Assembly: GCF_902153245.2 (NCBI RefSeq)
Contig: NZ_CABFWF030000012.1
Location: 374,501 to 438,500 of the forward strand
Length of the DNA stretch: 64,000 nucleotides
Source: Pseudorhizobium endolithicum
GTDB taxonomy: Bacteria; Pseudomonadota; Alphaproteobacteria; Rhizobiales; Rhizobiaceae
Direction of reading: 5' to 3'
Shown: positions 36,438 to 44,817 of the stretch, piece by piece
Position numbering within the stretch: the stretch's first letter is position 1
How the letters are laid out: each line of letters begins with the position of its first letter
Program-made: the position numbers and the translations under genes
Notes under the pieces: model-generated
Databases searched by the model: none
Told to the model about the DNA's origin: nothing
What the model saw: only the letters and a program-made list of their open reading frames with translations

Positions 36438-36468
36438 CGAAAAAAAAGCAGGCCGAAGCCTGCTTTAA
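36438..36468 (-). terminator. Terminator of rcdA
   Basis: On the minus strand AAAGCAGGC / GCCTGCTTT with a TTCG tetraloop is followed by a T-run. It lies about 30 bp after the rcdA stop codon. Confidence 0.88.
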
Positions 36469-36494
36469 ACGTGTCGTCGGAGAAGAGCCAAGCC

Positions 36495-37007
36495 TTACGC
36501 GCTGAAGGCCGTGCGCAGGAGATGCAGTTGTGCGCGCACACCGTTTTCGTTGTCGGGCGTCACCGGGGCATCGTTCGGACGGTAGATTTCCCGGTCGAGA
36601 ATGGCGACGCGGTTCTGCAGGCGCAGCGAACGCTCCACGAGGTCACGGAAGCCTTCCGGCAGGTCGAGCCAGCCCGGGGCGTTCTTGTCTACATTGAAAC
36701 CGTCGAGGCGGACCTTGTTCTTTTCGGCCAGAACCTGATCGCGGCTCATCTCGCCGTTGTTGACCGCCCGCTGCAGCAGCAGCCAGGATGCCATCTGCAT
36801 CAGCCGCGTGGTCAGGCGCATGGATTCGGCGGCATAGAGGACGGATGCCACGCGCGGCAGAACCTTGGAGGCGGTGCGGCCCGGACCGTCCAGATAGCTC
36901 GCAGTTTCCTCGACCAGGGCCATGCCCTCGGCGTAGAGCGCCTTGAACTGCGATGAGGCTGCAGCGCGACCCGCAAAATTTACGGTGTTCAGTCCGTGTT
37001 CCGACAT
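36495..37007 (-). CDS. rcdA: DUF1465 protein, RcdA-type adaptor of CtrA proteolysis
   Basis: This 170-residue helical protein matches the DUF1465 family whose Caulobacter member RcdA helps ClpXP degrade the cell-cycle regulator CtrA, together with CpdR and PopA. Visible blocks are NFAGRAAASSQFKALYAEGMALVEETA, AESMRLTTRLMQMASWLLLQRAVNNGEMS and GWLDLPEGFRDLVERSLRLQNRVAILDREI. AGGA at good spacing supports the ATG at 37007 over 37016. Two perfect TTAA-N7-TTAA motifs upstream suggest that CtrA controls it, as expected for a feedback loop. Confidence 0.85.
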   Translation of the reverse strand: MSEHGLNTVNFAGRAAASSQFKALYAEGMALVEETASYLDGPGRTASKVLPRVASVLYAAESMRLTTRLMQMASWLLLQRAVNNGEMSRDQVLAEKNKVRLDGFNVDKNAPGWLDLPEGFRDLVERSLRLQNRVAILDREIYRPNDAPVTPDNENGVRAQLHLLRTAFSA

Positions 37008-37124
37008 GACAATCATCCTGCTAACGCATCACATTACAGGCAATGACCGCGGAAGAAGAAAGTTCCGGGGCGCCTCTTGTTGAAGTTAAGATGGGGTTTA
37101 TAGCCGGAATCCGCAAGCCGTTTC

Positions 37125-37139
37125 TTAAGGAACGGTTAA
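37125..37139. promoter_or_regulatory. CtrA-binding box upstream of rcdA
   Basis: TTAA (37125-37128), seven bases, TTAA (37136-37139) is a perfect match to the CtrA consensus TTAA-N7-TTAA, about 118-132 bp upstream of the rcdA start codon. Intergenic placement and target identity agree with CtrA control. Confidence 0.6.
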
Positions 37140-37164
37140 TACCCACATCTTTGAAAGCGCAGCG

Positions 37165-37195
37165 GAAAAAGAAGAGCCGCAGAAGCGGCTCTCAA
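37165..37195 (-). terminator. Terminator of the MFS-DUF1192 operon
   Basis: AGAGCCGC (37173-37180) and GCGGCTCT (37185-37192) form an 8-bp stem. On the minus strand TCTTTTTCC follows. It lies about 150 bp beyond the DUF1192 stop codon. Confidence 0.6.
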
Positions 37196-37278
37196 GGTAA
37201 AACAGGGAGAAAGTCAGACCTATTCGCCACGAGGTGAAGCCGTCTGAATCCAGGAAGCCCGGATGTTCATCATCATCT

Positions 37279-37303
37279 ATGTTAATGATTAACATCCGGT
37301 TAA
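37279..37303. promoter_or_regulatory. Second CtrA box overlapping a 17-bp palindrome
   Basis: ATGTTAAT-G-ATTAACAT (37279-37295) is a perfect palindrome. Its right half supplies the first TTAA (37289-37292) of a second TTAA-N7-TTAA motif ending at 37303. The rest of 37008-37342 holds no supported gene: it contains this site, the box at 37125 and the terminator at 37165. Confidence 0.5.
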
Positions 37304-37342
37304 AGGTAGAAATGATTTACTTTAAAATCCCGATTGAAGACA

Positions 37343-37534
37343 TCAGGATCGAAAGAGACTGTCGGCGGCCCGGCGTCCGGCTGCCTTCTTCTGCCTTTCC
37401 TTCTCCAGACGACGGATCTCGCCCTGCAGAAGCGCGATCCGCTCGGCGAGGTCCTCGACCGAAAGGGCGCTGAGATCGCTTCCGATCTCGTGGGAAGCTG
37501 GCTTCTTCGGCCGGTCCTCATCGAAGAACGTCAT
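37343..37534 (-). CDS. DUF1192 small protein
   Basis: The 63-residue protein shows MTFFDEDRPKKPASHEIGSD and the coiled-coil LSVEDLAERIALLQGEIRRLEKERQKK typical of alphaproteobacterial DUF1192. Function is unknown. Its ATG overlaps the stop codon of the MFS transporter by 4 bp, so it is the second gene of that operon. Confidence 0.85.
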   Translation of the reverse strand: MTFFDEDRPKKPASHEIGSDLSALSVEDLAERIALLQGEIRRLEKERQKKAAGRRAADSLFRS

Positions 37535-38811
37535 GTCGTCTGCCTCTCCTGTGCCTGGTCGCCGGCGCCGTCGGTAGACGCCCGCGGATTAAGCAGCAGG
37601 CTCTCGGGTGTCGTCAAGGAGGGAGCGAGAGCGGGCGAGCCGGCATAGCTGTCGCGATCCTCCACCGGGACCGGCGCCCTGCGTTTGCTGCGGAAGATGG
37701 CATAGGCTGTGACGAGGATGTGGGAGAGTGCCGTGACGGCGAAGAGCGCATACGGCCCGAGCCAGGTCATGACAGGACCGCCGAGCGTCGGGCCGATAAT
37801 GGTGCCGATGCCGAAGAGAAGCAGGAGGCCTCCGGACACCTTCACGAAATCCTCCGGCGCCGCATGGTCGTTCGCATGCGCGACGGCGATCGGGTAGAGG
37901 GCGTTCGCAGCCGCGCCGTAGGAGGCGACGAGAATGATGATCGCATAGACGTTGTGGGGCTGGAAGAGGACGAGGGCCAGGCCTGCGGCAGCGGCCAGCC
38001 CCGAGAGGGCGGCGAGCACGAAGCGGCGGTCCATGCGGTCGGACAATCGGCCTGCGGGGAACTGCGCGATCGCGCCTGCGAAGATGGTGATCGACACCAT
38101 GACCGCGATCGTCGCCTGGTCGAGGCCGGCGCGCGCGCCGAACACGGCTGCCAGCGTGCCGTAGGCGCCGTTCGCCGTTCCCACCAGCAGGATGGCGACG
38201 AAGGAGACGGGCGAGTTGCGGTAGAGGGCCATCAGGTCGAGCCGCACCCGCTTCAGCGGCTGGGGCGACGCGGCTTTTGAGACGGCGGTCGGGATGATCG
38301 CCAGGCAATAGAGGATGCCGCAGATCATGAACAGTACGGGCGTCGCAACATCCGCGAAGGGCACCATCATCTGGCCCCCGACGACGCCGAACAGCGTGAT
38401 GGAGATGTAGAAGGAGAAGATCGCCCCGCGGCTCTCGTTGGTGGCCCGCTCGTTCAGCCAGCTCTCGATGATCATCGACGTGCCGGCGGTGCAGAAGCCG
38501 GTGACCGCGCGCAGGATCAGCCAGGCCGTCTGGTCGACCAGGAGGCCGGTCAGCAGGACGTTGAGGCAGATGAGGGCACCGAACCCTGCAAACGCCCGGA
38601 CATGGCCGATGCGGCGCACCAGGTTTGGGGCGACGAAGCAGCCAACCACGAAGCCCGTCGCCCAGGTGGTGCCGATCAGGCCGAGGATCTCGTTCGAATA
38701 GCCTTCCAGCGAGCCCCTGACCGGCAGCAGGAGGCCCTGCAATCCGTTGCCGAGAAACAGGAAGAGCGTACTTGTCAGGAGCGCCAGGATCGGGAGGAGG
38801 TTACGTCGCAT
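37531..38811 (-). CDS. MFS transporter
   Basis: The 426-residue protein has 12 predicted membrane spans and the MFS loop 2-3 region FVAPNLVRRIGHVRAFAGFG, with a related VAIMV... RLSDRMDRRFVL repeat in the second half. It resembles the YcaD/UMF-like drug and metabolite transporters (LFLFLGNGLQGLLLPVRGSLEGYS). Substrate is unknown. A hydrophilic tail (about 390-426) follows the last span. It is co-transcribed with DUF1192. Confidence 0.85.
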   Translation of the reverse strand: MRRNLLPILALLTSTLFLFLGNGLQGLLLPVRGSLEGYSNEILGLIGTTWATGFVVGCFVAPNLVRRIGHVRAFAGFGALICLNVLLTGLLVDQTAWLILRAVTGFCTAGTSMIIESWLNERATNESRGAIFSFYISITLFGVVGGQMMVPFADVATPVLFMICGILYCLAIIPTAVSKAASPQPLKRVRLDLMALYRNSPVSFVAILLVGTANGAYGTLAAVFGARAGLDQATIAVMVSITIFAGAIAQFPAGRLSDRMDRRFVLAALSGLAAAAGLALVLFQPHNVYAIIILVASYGAAANALYPIAVAHANDHAAPEDFVKVSGGLLLLFGIGTIIGPTLGGPVMTWLGPYALFAVTALSHILVTAYAIFRSKRRAPVPVEDRDSYAGSPALAPSLTTPESLLLNPRASTDGAGDQAQERQTT

Positions 38812-39000
38812 CGTTCTTCAGCTTCTTGCGTCCAGCAGGAGGGCCTTTGGAAAGGACACTGGATTATATGTTGCGTCTACCGTCAATCGAGGATTAACGG
38901 GCGGTCAGAAACGCGCCGGCCGTATGCGATTCGGTGCGATGCAACTGGTGGCGGGCAAAGATGTCCAGCCTGTGACAGACCTGGGTCCGCGGAGAAATTC

Positions 39001-39162
39001 ATGTCCAAGGCAATCGGCCTGCTTCTGATCCTGGCGATGCTGGTACACATCATCCGGCCGCTCGGCCTGCCGGGCCTGAAGCGCAGGGCCGATTTCTGGA
39101 AGGTCGCCGTCGCCGCCATAGTGATCTGGTCGGTGACGCTGCTGGTGAGGGATTTTTCCTAA
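39001..39162 (+). CDS. Small two-span membrane protein, unknown
   Basis: This 53-residue ORF starts at ATG 39001 after GGAGAAATTC, an ideal Shine-Dalgarno. It has two hydrophobic segments (SKAIGLLLILAMLVHIIRPL and FWKVAVAAIVIWSVTLLV) separated by a basic loop (GLKRRAD), giving an inside-loop topology. No function can be assigned. A hairpin that probably serves the convergent fba gene follows. Confidence 0.65.
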   Translation: MSKAIGLLLILAMLVHIIRPLGLPGLKRRADFWKVAVAAIVIWSVTLLVRDFS

Positions 39163-39177
39163 GCTCTCCCGGACATG

Positions 39178-39210
39178 GTAAAAGCCGCACCGTTGCCGGC
39201 GCGGCTTCGG
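39178..39210 (-). terminator. Probable terminator of fba
   Basis: AAGCCGC (39182-39188) and GCGGCTT (39201-39207) form a stem with further pairing inside the loop. On the minus strand TTTTA follows. It lies about 70 bp after the fba stop codon. Confidence 0.55.
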
Positions 39211-39280
39211 ATGCCCGGTGAAACAAGGGCGCGGCAGGCGGTGGTGCGTTCGCCGTCCCGCTGCGGGCCTTCGATCCGCG

Positions 39281-40177
39281 TCAGGCCTTGTCGACGCTTG
39301 CGGCGTAGATCTGATCGATCGTCTCGGCCAGGCTGGCGTTGAACTCCGCGTCGCTCATCGTGACGCGCAGCTTTTCCGTCAGCGCGCGCGAAAAGCTCGC
39401 GATCATGCCACGGTTGCGACTGAGCTTCTCGCAGGCGTCTGCGGTGCTGTAACCGCCGGAAAGGGCGACGACGCGGACGACCGACTTGTGGGCGATCAAA
39501 GGGGCGTAGAAATCGGGCACGGTCGGGATCGTCAGTTTCAGCATGACGGTTTCGCCTGCCGGAAGCTTGTCGAGCTGCCCGGCGATCTCGTCGCGGAGAA
39601 TGGCTTCGGCCTGTTCTTTCGTCGGGCTCTTGATGGATACTTCAGGCTCGACGATCGGGACGAGGCCGTGGCCGATGATTTGCCGCGCCACCTCGAACTG
39701 CTGCTGCACGACGGCGGCAATCCCGGCCTTGTCGGCATGGGCGATGACCGAGCGCATCTTGGTTCCGAAGATCCCCTTTTCGCGGGCACGCTTCAGGAGA
39801 GCGTCCAGATCGGGCATGGGCTTCATCAACTGGACGCCGCTTTCCTCGGCCTCGAGGCCCTTGTCGACCTTGAGGAAGGGCACGACGCCCCGCTTCTCCC
39901 AGAGATAGGAGGGTACCGCCTGGCCGTCGACGTCGCCGTCCATGGTCCGCTCGAAGAGGATCGCGCCGACCACCTTGTCGCCCGTAAACGCAGGCGCGCT
40001 CATGATGCGGACGCGCATGGCGTGCATCAGGCGGAACATCTCCTCGTCGCCCTGATAGTCGGACTCCGAAATGCCGTAAAGGCTCAACGCTTTGGGTGTC
40101 GAACCGCCGCTCTGATCGAGCGCCGCAATGAAGCCGGGCGCAGAGCTGATCTTGTTCAACATCTTCGCGTCCACCAT
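39281..40177 (-). CDS. fba: Fructose-bisphosphate aldolase, class I
   Basis: The 298-residue Schiff-base aldolase cleaves fructose-1,6-bisphosphate to two triose phosphates. It shows FIAALDQSGGSTPKALSLYGI at the N-terminus, RVRIMSAPAFTGDKVVGAILFE, VDKGLEAEESGVQLMKPMPDL, GLVPIVEPEVSI and the lysine strand ETVMLKLTIPTV. The layout matches the bacterial class I type of S. aureus and rhizobia. It is last in the tkt-gap-pgk-fba cluster, with its own 218-bp upstream region carrying a large palindrome. Confidence 0.93.
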   Translation of the reverse strand: MVDAKMLNKISSAPGFIAALDQSGGSTPKALSLYGISESDYQGDEEMFRLMHAMRVRIMSAPAFTGDKVVGAILFERTMDGDVDGQAVPSYLWEKRGVVPFLKVDKGLEAEESGVQLMKPMPDLDALLKRAREKGIFGTKMRSVIAHADKAGIAAVVQQQFEVARQIIGHGLVPIVEPEVSIKSPTKEQAEAILRDEIAGQLDKLPAGETVMLKLTIPTVPDFYAPLIAHKSVVRVVALSGGYSTADACEKLSRNRGMIASFSRALTEKLRVTMSDAEFNASLAETIDQIYAASVDKA

Positions 40178-40294
40178 GTCTCACTCCTATCCCTAAAACG
40201 GCGCGATACGCGCCACCTGTTCATCGATGTCGTACGGGCTTGAATTGGCCGATAGCAGATGTAGGGCAGAAGTAAATCGGTGGCTAAATGATTG

Positions 40295-40321
40295 AAACGA
40301 TTGAAACGCTTTCAATCGTTT
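40295..40321. promoter_or_regulatory. 27-bp palindrome upstream of fba, LacI-type operator
   Basis: AAACGATTGAAA (40295-40306) and TTTCAATCGTTT (40310-40321) flank a CGC centre. The core TTGAAA-CGC-TTTCAA looks like a LacI-family operator, and an extra direct half-site ATTGAAACG precedes it. It lies about 120 bp before fba and 75 bp after pgk. Confidence 0.6.
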
Positions 40322-40395
40322 AAAATTTCTAAATTGTTTAAGAGCTGTTGACGAAGGCGCGACGACCGCTATCTGCCGCGCCTTCACGTCCCTGT

Positions 40396-41592
40396 CTACT
40401 TCGTCAAGATCGCGACGCCCGGCAGTTCCTTGCCTTCCATCCATTCCAGGAAGGCGCCGCCTGCGGTGGAGATGTAGGTGAAATCGTCGGCAACGCCGGC
40501 GTGGTTCAAGGCCGACACCGTATCGCCGCCGCCCGCGACCGACACCAGCTTGCCCGCCTTCGTCCGTTCCGCCGCATGTCGGGCTGCGGCTACGGTCGCC
40601 TTGTCGAAGGGAGGAATTTCGAACGCCCCGAGGGGGCCGTTCCAGACCAGCGTCTGGGCCTTCGAAATCCAGTCGTTCACCTTGTCGATCGACTTCGGCC
40701 CGACATCGAGCATCATCGCGTCCGCGGGGATGGCATCGATGCTCACCACTTCGCTGGCGGCTCCCGCCTTGAATTCCCGGGCGACGACGCCGTCGACGGG
40801 CAGGACGATCGTGCAGCCGGAGGTCTCGGCCTCGACCATGATGTTCTTCGCGGTCTCGGCGAGGTCGTGCTCGCAGAGCGACTTGCCCACGGAGATGCCG
40901 CGCGCGGCGACGAAGGTGTTCGCCATGCCGCCGCCGATCACCAGCGCATCGACCTTCTTCACGAGGTTCATCAGGAGGTCGATCTTGCTCGAGACCTTGG
41001 CCCCGCCGACTATGGCGACCACAGGGCGGGCGGGATTGCCGAGACCCTTTTCCAGTGCCTCCAGTTCCGCCTGCATGGTCCGGCCCGCATAGGAGGGCAG
41101 GTGATGGGCCAGCCCCTCGGTCGACGCATGCGCCCGGTGGGCGGCGGAGAAGGCATCGTTGACGTAGATATCGCCGTTCCTCGCCAGCGCCACCGTGAAG
41201 TCAGGGTCGTTCTTTTCCTCGCCCTTGTGGAAGCGCGTGTTCTCCAGGAGCAGGATGTCGCCGTCCCGCATCTTCGCGATGGCCTCCTCGGCCGGCGCAC
41301 CGATGCAGTCGGAGGCGAACATGACGGCGTGATCGAGAACCTGCTCCACGGCGGAGGCGATGATCGACAAGGACATCTCCGGCACCGGCGCACCTTTCGG
41401 ACGGCCGAAATGGGCCAGCAGGATTACTTTCGCACCCTTGTCGGAGAGTTCGGCGATGGTCGGCGCGACGCGTTCGATGCGGGTTGCATCCGTCACCTCG
41501 CCATCGGCCACCGGAACATTCAGGTCGACGCGCAGGAGCACGCGCTTTCCGGTGATGTCGGTCAGGTCGTCGAGAGTCTTGAAAGCTGGCAT
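40396..41592 (-). CDS. pgk: Phosphoglycerate kinase
   Basis: The 398-residue enzyme transfers phosphate between 1,3-bisphosphoglycerate and ADP. It shows [69 protein letters not shown] and [17 protein letters not shown]. Length fits the family. AGGATT precedes the ATG. The next gene upstream is the antiporter, not gap, so pgk is separated from its usual partner by one gene. Confidence 0.96.
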   Translation of the reverse strand: MPAFKTLDDLTDITGKRVLLRVDLNVPVADGEVTDATRIERVAPTIAELSDKGAKVILLAHFGRPKGAPVPEMSLSIIASAVEQVLDHAVMFASDCIGAPAEEAIAKMRDGDILLLENTRFHKGEEKNDPDFTVALARNGDIYVNDAFSAAHRAHASTEGLAHHLPSYAGRTMQAELEALEKGLGNPARPVVAIVGGAKVSSKIDLLMNLVKKVDALVIGGGMANTFVAARGISVGKSLCEHDLAETAKNIMVEAETSGCTIVLPVDGVVAREFKAGAASEVVSIDAIPADAMMLDVGPKSIDKVNDWISKAQTLVWNGPLGAFEIPPFDKATVAAARHAAERTKAGKLVSVAGGGDTVSALNHAGVADDFTYISTAGGAFLEWMEGKELPGVAILTK

Positions 41593-41679
41593 TGAGTGAA
41601 TCCTTGTCGGCACATGGTCGGGTGGGACCATACTATTCCTGATCTTGCGCGCAAGGCGCGGGACGGCGCGGCTCCCGAC

Positions 41680-43524
41680 CTATTCGACGCTTTGCGCTTC
41701 AACCCCGCCCTCCTTCACCGGCTTGCCACGATAGTGCCGGAGCCGATCCCGCACGCGGTGCGCGATTTCCCGCATGTTGATGAAGATCGGCAGGCTGGTC
41801 GCCGGCTCCACCGGTTCCAGCGAGATGCCGATGCTGCGGATGGTGTCCTGGTCATCGAGGTCGCGGACGATCAGCACGACGGAGCCGAAGCGGACGCGAT
41901 CGGCATATTCCGCCTTTCCACCCGACCGCTGCGTGACAAGCTCGGCGATGGTCATGGCCTGCTCGGCCGCCGACAGCAGTCCCGGTCCATAGGCCGCGTC
42001 CAACTCCGTGGCGGGACGCGACGGAGAGACGGTGAATATTCCGAAGAAATCTTCGTCGTCCGCTTCTACGGGAATGCGGCTCGCGAACAGCCGGTCCAGC
42101 AGCCTGATATAGGGCGCGGTTACGAACAGGTATATCTGGTCGCCCTCCTGCAAGCGCCCGGCATACTGGTAGCGCATGCTCTTGCCGTCCCGGATCACGA
42201 GCGACGGCATCGCCCACCGCGGAATGCGCTCCCCGCGCAAGACCGGGCTGTCCTTCATGACGCGATAGGAGACAAGTTCGTGGGTGGATTTGCCGGGCAG
42301 GTCGAGTGCGATCTTGTCGATCTCGCCCATCCGCGGCGGGACGATCAACCCGAGCTTCTCCGCCACAGGCTTGATCGTCCAGCCCTGCAGGAGCAGCGAC
42401 ACCATTACGATGATGAAGGCGGTGTTGAAGAACAACAGGCCGTTTTCGAGTCCTCCGATAAGCGGCATGATGGCCAGCAGGACGGAGACGGCGCCCCGCA
42501 GGCCGACCCAGGCCACGAAACCCGTTTCCTGCTGCGTGAACTCGAAGGGCAGGAGGCTCAGCCATACCGCCAGCGGCCGGGCGACGAAGACGAGGAAAAG
42601 CGCCAGGGCCACGGCGGGCAGGAGGATGGACGGAAACTGCGAGGGTGTCGCAAGCAGCCCGAAGACGATGAACATGATGATCTGGGCGAGCCATGTCAGG
42701 CCCTCGTGGAAGCGGGCGATCGACTCGCGCGCAAACATCCTGCGGTTGCCGGCGTAGATCCCTGCGACGTAAACCGCGAGGAAGCCGCTGCCCCCGATCG
42801 CTCCCGTGAAGGAGAAGACCAGAAGTGCGAGCGCCAGTGCGAAGATGGGCGCCAGGCTTCGGTCGGAGGTGAACCGGTTGAGGGTCCACACGATCATCAT
42901 CCCGCCCAGGAAGCCGAAGAGGAGGCCGAGGGACATCTGCTTTACGAAGAGCATCAGGAAATCGGCATCAAGTCCTGCAAAACCTTCGCCGCTGGCCAGT
43001 ACCTCGACGAGGGCGATGGTCAGGAAGATCGCCATCGGATCGTTGGTCCCCGACTCGACCTCCAGCGTCGATCGGACGTGGTCGCGAATGTTGATGCCGC
43101 CGATGCGGAGCAGAAAGAAGACCGCTGCGGCGTCCGTGGAACCGACAATGGAACCGAGGAGAAGGCCTTCCAGCCACGAGAAGCCGAGGAACAGCATGGC
43201 GCCGACGGCGAAGATGGATGCCGTAAGGAGCACGCCCACGGACGCCAAGGTGAGGGCCGGCCAGGCAGCTACGCGAAAGGAATAGATCGATGTCCCGAAA
43301 CCGGAATCGAACAGGATGACCGCAAGGGCCAGAGAGCCCAGCATGTAGGCGAGGGCGAAATCGTCGAAGGCGATCCCCAAGCCGTCGACGCCGGCGGCAA
43401 GGCCGATCGAGAGAAAGACGAGCAGCAGTGGCGCGCCGAAGCGGAAGGCGATCAGGCTGGAGAAGGCCGCCGCCAGCACGAGGATCGTGGCGACCAGCAG
43501 GAAAATGTAGAACGCCTCCACCAT
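41680..43524 (-). CDS. CvrA/NhaP2-type potassium/proton antiporter
   Basis: The 614-residue protein has a CPA1-type membrane domain with 12-13 spans (about residues 1-390; GSTDAAAVFFLLRIGGINI, VESGTNDPMAIFLTIALV and VAWVGLRGAVSVLLAI contain the conserved acidic residues). A TrkA-C domain (about 400-490) and a CorC/HlyC-like C-terminal domain (about 510-600) follow. This domain order is that of CvrA/NhaP2, which exchanges K+ or Na+ for H+. AAGGAAGAG precedes the ATG. It sits between gap and pgk on the same strand. Confidence 0.88.
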   Translation of the reverse strand: MVEAFYIFLLVATILVLAAAFSSLIAFRFGAPLLLVFLSIGLAAGVDGLGIAFDDFALAYMLGSLALAVILFDSGFGTSIYSFRVAAWPALTLASVGVLLTASIFAVGAMLFLGFSWLEGLLLGSIVGSTDAAAVFFLLRIGGINIRDHVRSTLEVESGTNDPMAIFLTIALVEVLASGEGFAGLDADFLMLFVKQMSLGLLFGFLGGMMIVWTLNRFTSDRSLAPIFALALALLVFSFTGAIGGSGFLAVYVAGIYAGNRRMFARESIARFHEGLTWLAQIIMFIVFGLLATPSQFPSILLPAVALALFLVFVARPLAVWLSLLPFEFTQQETGFVAWVGLRGAVSVLLAIMPLIGGLENGLLFFNTAFIIVMVSLLLQGWTIKPVAEKLGLIVPPRMGEIDKIALDLPGKSTHELVSYRVMKDSPVLRGERIPRWAMPSLVIRDGKSMRYQYAGRLQEGDQIYLFVTAPYIRLLDRLFASRIPVEADDEDFFGIFTVSPSRPATELDAAYGPGLLSAAEQAMTIAELVTQRSGGKAEYADRVRFGSVVLIVRDLDDQDTIRSIGISLEPVEPATSLPIFINMREIAHRVRDRLRHYRGKPVKEGGVEAQSVE

Positions 43525-43684
43525 TCCGGTTCTCTTCCTTTGACAGGTCGGCACGCGTCCACGCCGTAACGGGCGATGCACGGGAGCCGCCGGGGCCTCA
43601 TTTTGTCCGGGATTTCCGCGGGAAGCGGAAGAATCATGCGGACATAGATAAGACGGGAACAAATTCGGCGACAGAAGGGCAGGG

Positions 43685-43725
43685 CGGAAAAGAAAACGGC
43701 GGCCCGGAAAATCCGGCCCGCCGTT
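43685..43725 (-). terminator. Terminator of gap
   Basis: A stem of about 14 bp with one mismatch (43695-43708 pairing with 43712-43725) has an AAA turn. On the minus strand TTTTCTTTT follows. It lies about 25 bp after the gap stop codon. Confidence 0.85.
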
Positions 43726-43748
43726 CGATGCTGTTGCTCCTGAAAGAC

Positions 43749-44753
43749 TTAGAGCAGCTTGCTCATGGCAACCGCGGTGTCGGCCATGCGGTTGGAGAAG
43801 CCCCACTCGTTGTCGTACCAGGTGAGGATACGCACGAGGTTGCCTTCCAGCACCTTGGTCTGGTCGGCGGCGAAGTTCGAGGAATGCGGGTCGTGGTTGA
43901 AGTCGACCGAGACGAGCGGCCCCGTGACGTAGTCGAGGATGCCCTTCAGTTCACCTTCGGCGGCGGCCCTGATCGCCTCGTTGACTTCTTCCTTGGTGAC
44001 GTTGCGCGACGGGATGAACTTCAGGTCTACGACCGAGACGTTCGGGGTCGGCACGCGGATCGCCGAACCGTCGAGCTTGCCCTTCAGTTCGGGAAGCACC
44101 AGGCCGACGGCCTTGGCGGCGCCGGTGGAGGTCGGGATCATCGACAGCGCGGCAGCGCGGGCGCGATAGAGGTCCTTGTGCATGGTGTCGAGGGTCGGCT
44201 GGTCGCCCGTGTAGGAGTGTACGGTCGTCATGTAGCCCTTCTCGATGCCGAAGGCCTTGTGCAGCACGTAGGCGACCGGCGCCAGGCAGTTGGTCGTGCA
44301 GGAGGCGTTCGAGACGACGAGATCGTCCTTGGTCAGCGTGTTGTGGTTGACGCCGTAGACGATCGTCTTGTCGGCGCCATCGGCCGGAGCGGAGACGAGA
44401 ACGCGCTTGGCGCCGTTGGACAGATGCGCAGACGCCTTTTCCTTCGAGGTGAAGATGCCCGTGCATTCCATCGCGATATCGACGTCGCCCCACGGCAGTT
44501 CCTTCGGATCCTTGACCGCGGTCACCTTGATCGGCTTGCCGCCGCCCACCACGATGGAATCTCCCTCCACCCGAACCTCGGACGGAAACTTGCCGTGCAC
44601 GCTGTCATAGCGCAGCAGGTGGGCGTTGGTCTCGACCGGGCCCAGATCGTTGATGGCCACCACCTCGATATCGGTGCGGCCGGATTCCTGGATGGCGCGC
44701 AGGACGTTGCGGCCGATACGGCCAAAACCGTTGATGCCCACTTTCACTGTCAT
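43749..44753 (-). CDS. gap: Glyceraldehyde-3-phosphate dehydrogenase, type I
   Basis: The 334-residue NAD-dependent enzyme shows [21 protein letters not shown] (Asp binding NAD ribose), the catalytic cysteine in [20 protein letters not shown], the [12 protein letters not shown] phosphate site and [12 protein letters not shown]. It is 64 bp downstream of tkt and likely co-transcribed with it. A strong terminator separates it from the antiporter. Confidence 0.97.
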   Translation of the reverse strand: MTVKVGINGFGRIGRNVLRAIQESGRTDIEVVAINDLGPVETNAHLLRYDSVHGKFPSEVRVEGDSIVVGGGKPIKVTAVKDPKELPWGDVDIAMECTGIFTSKEKASAHLSNGAKRVLVSAPADGADKTIVYGVNHNTLTKDDLVVSNASCTTNCLAPVAYVLHKAFGIEKGYMTTVHSYTGDQPTLDTMHKDLYRARAAALSMIPTSTGAAKAVGLVLPELKGKLDGSAIRVPTPNVSVVDLKFIPSRNVTKEEVNEAIRAAAEGELKGILDYVTGPLVSVDFNHDPHSSNFAADQTKVLEGNLVRILTWYDNEWGFSNRMADTAVAMSKLL

Positions 44754-44817
44754 TTCACATACTCCCGCTTGTCTGTCGTAACGTGTGGTTCAACCTTGCT
44801 GACGCGAGGGAACGGCT

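Noticed and set aside
37043..37237. Small plus-strand open frame in the rcdA upstream region
   Set aside because: Basic low-complexity translation, overlaps a CtrA box and a terminator, no ribosome-binding site.
41596..43569. Long plus-strand open frame opposite the antiporter (about 657 codons)
   Set aside because: Low-complexity Glu/Asp/Arg/Gly-rich translation typical of antisense frames; the minus-strand antiporter is clear.
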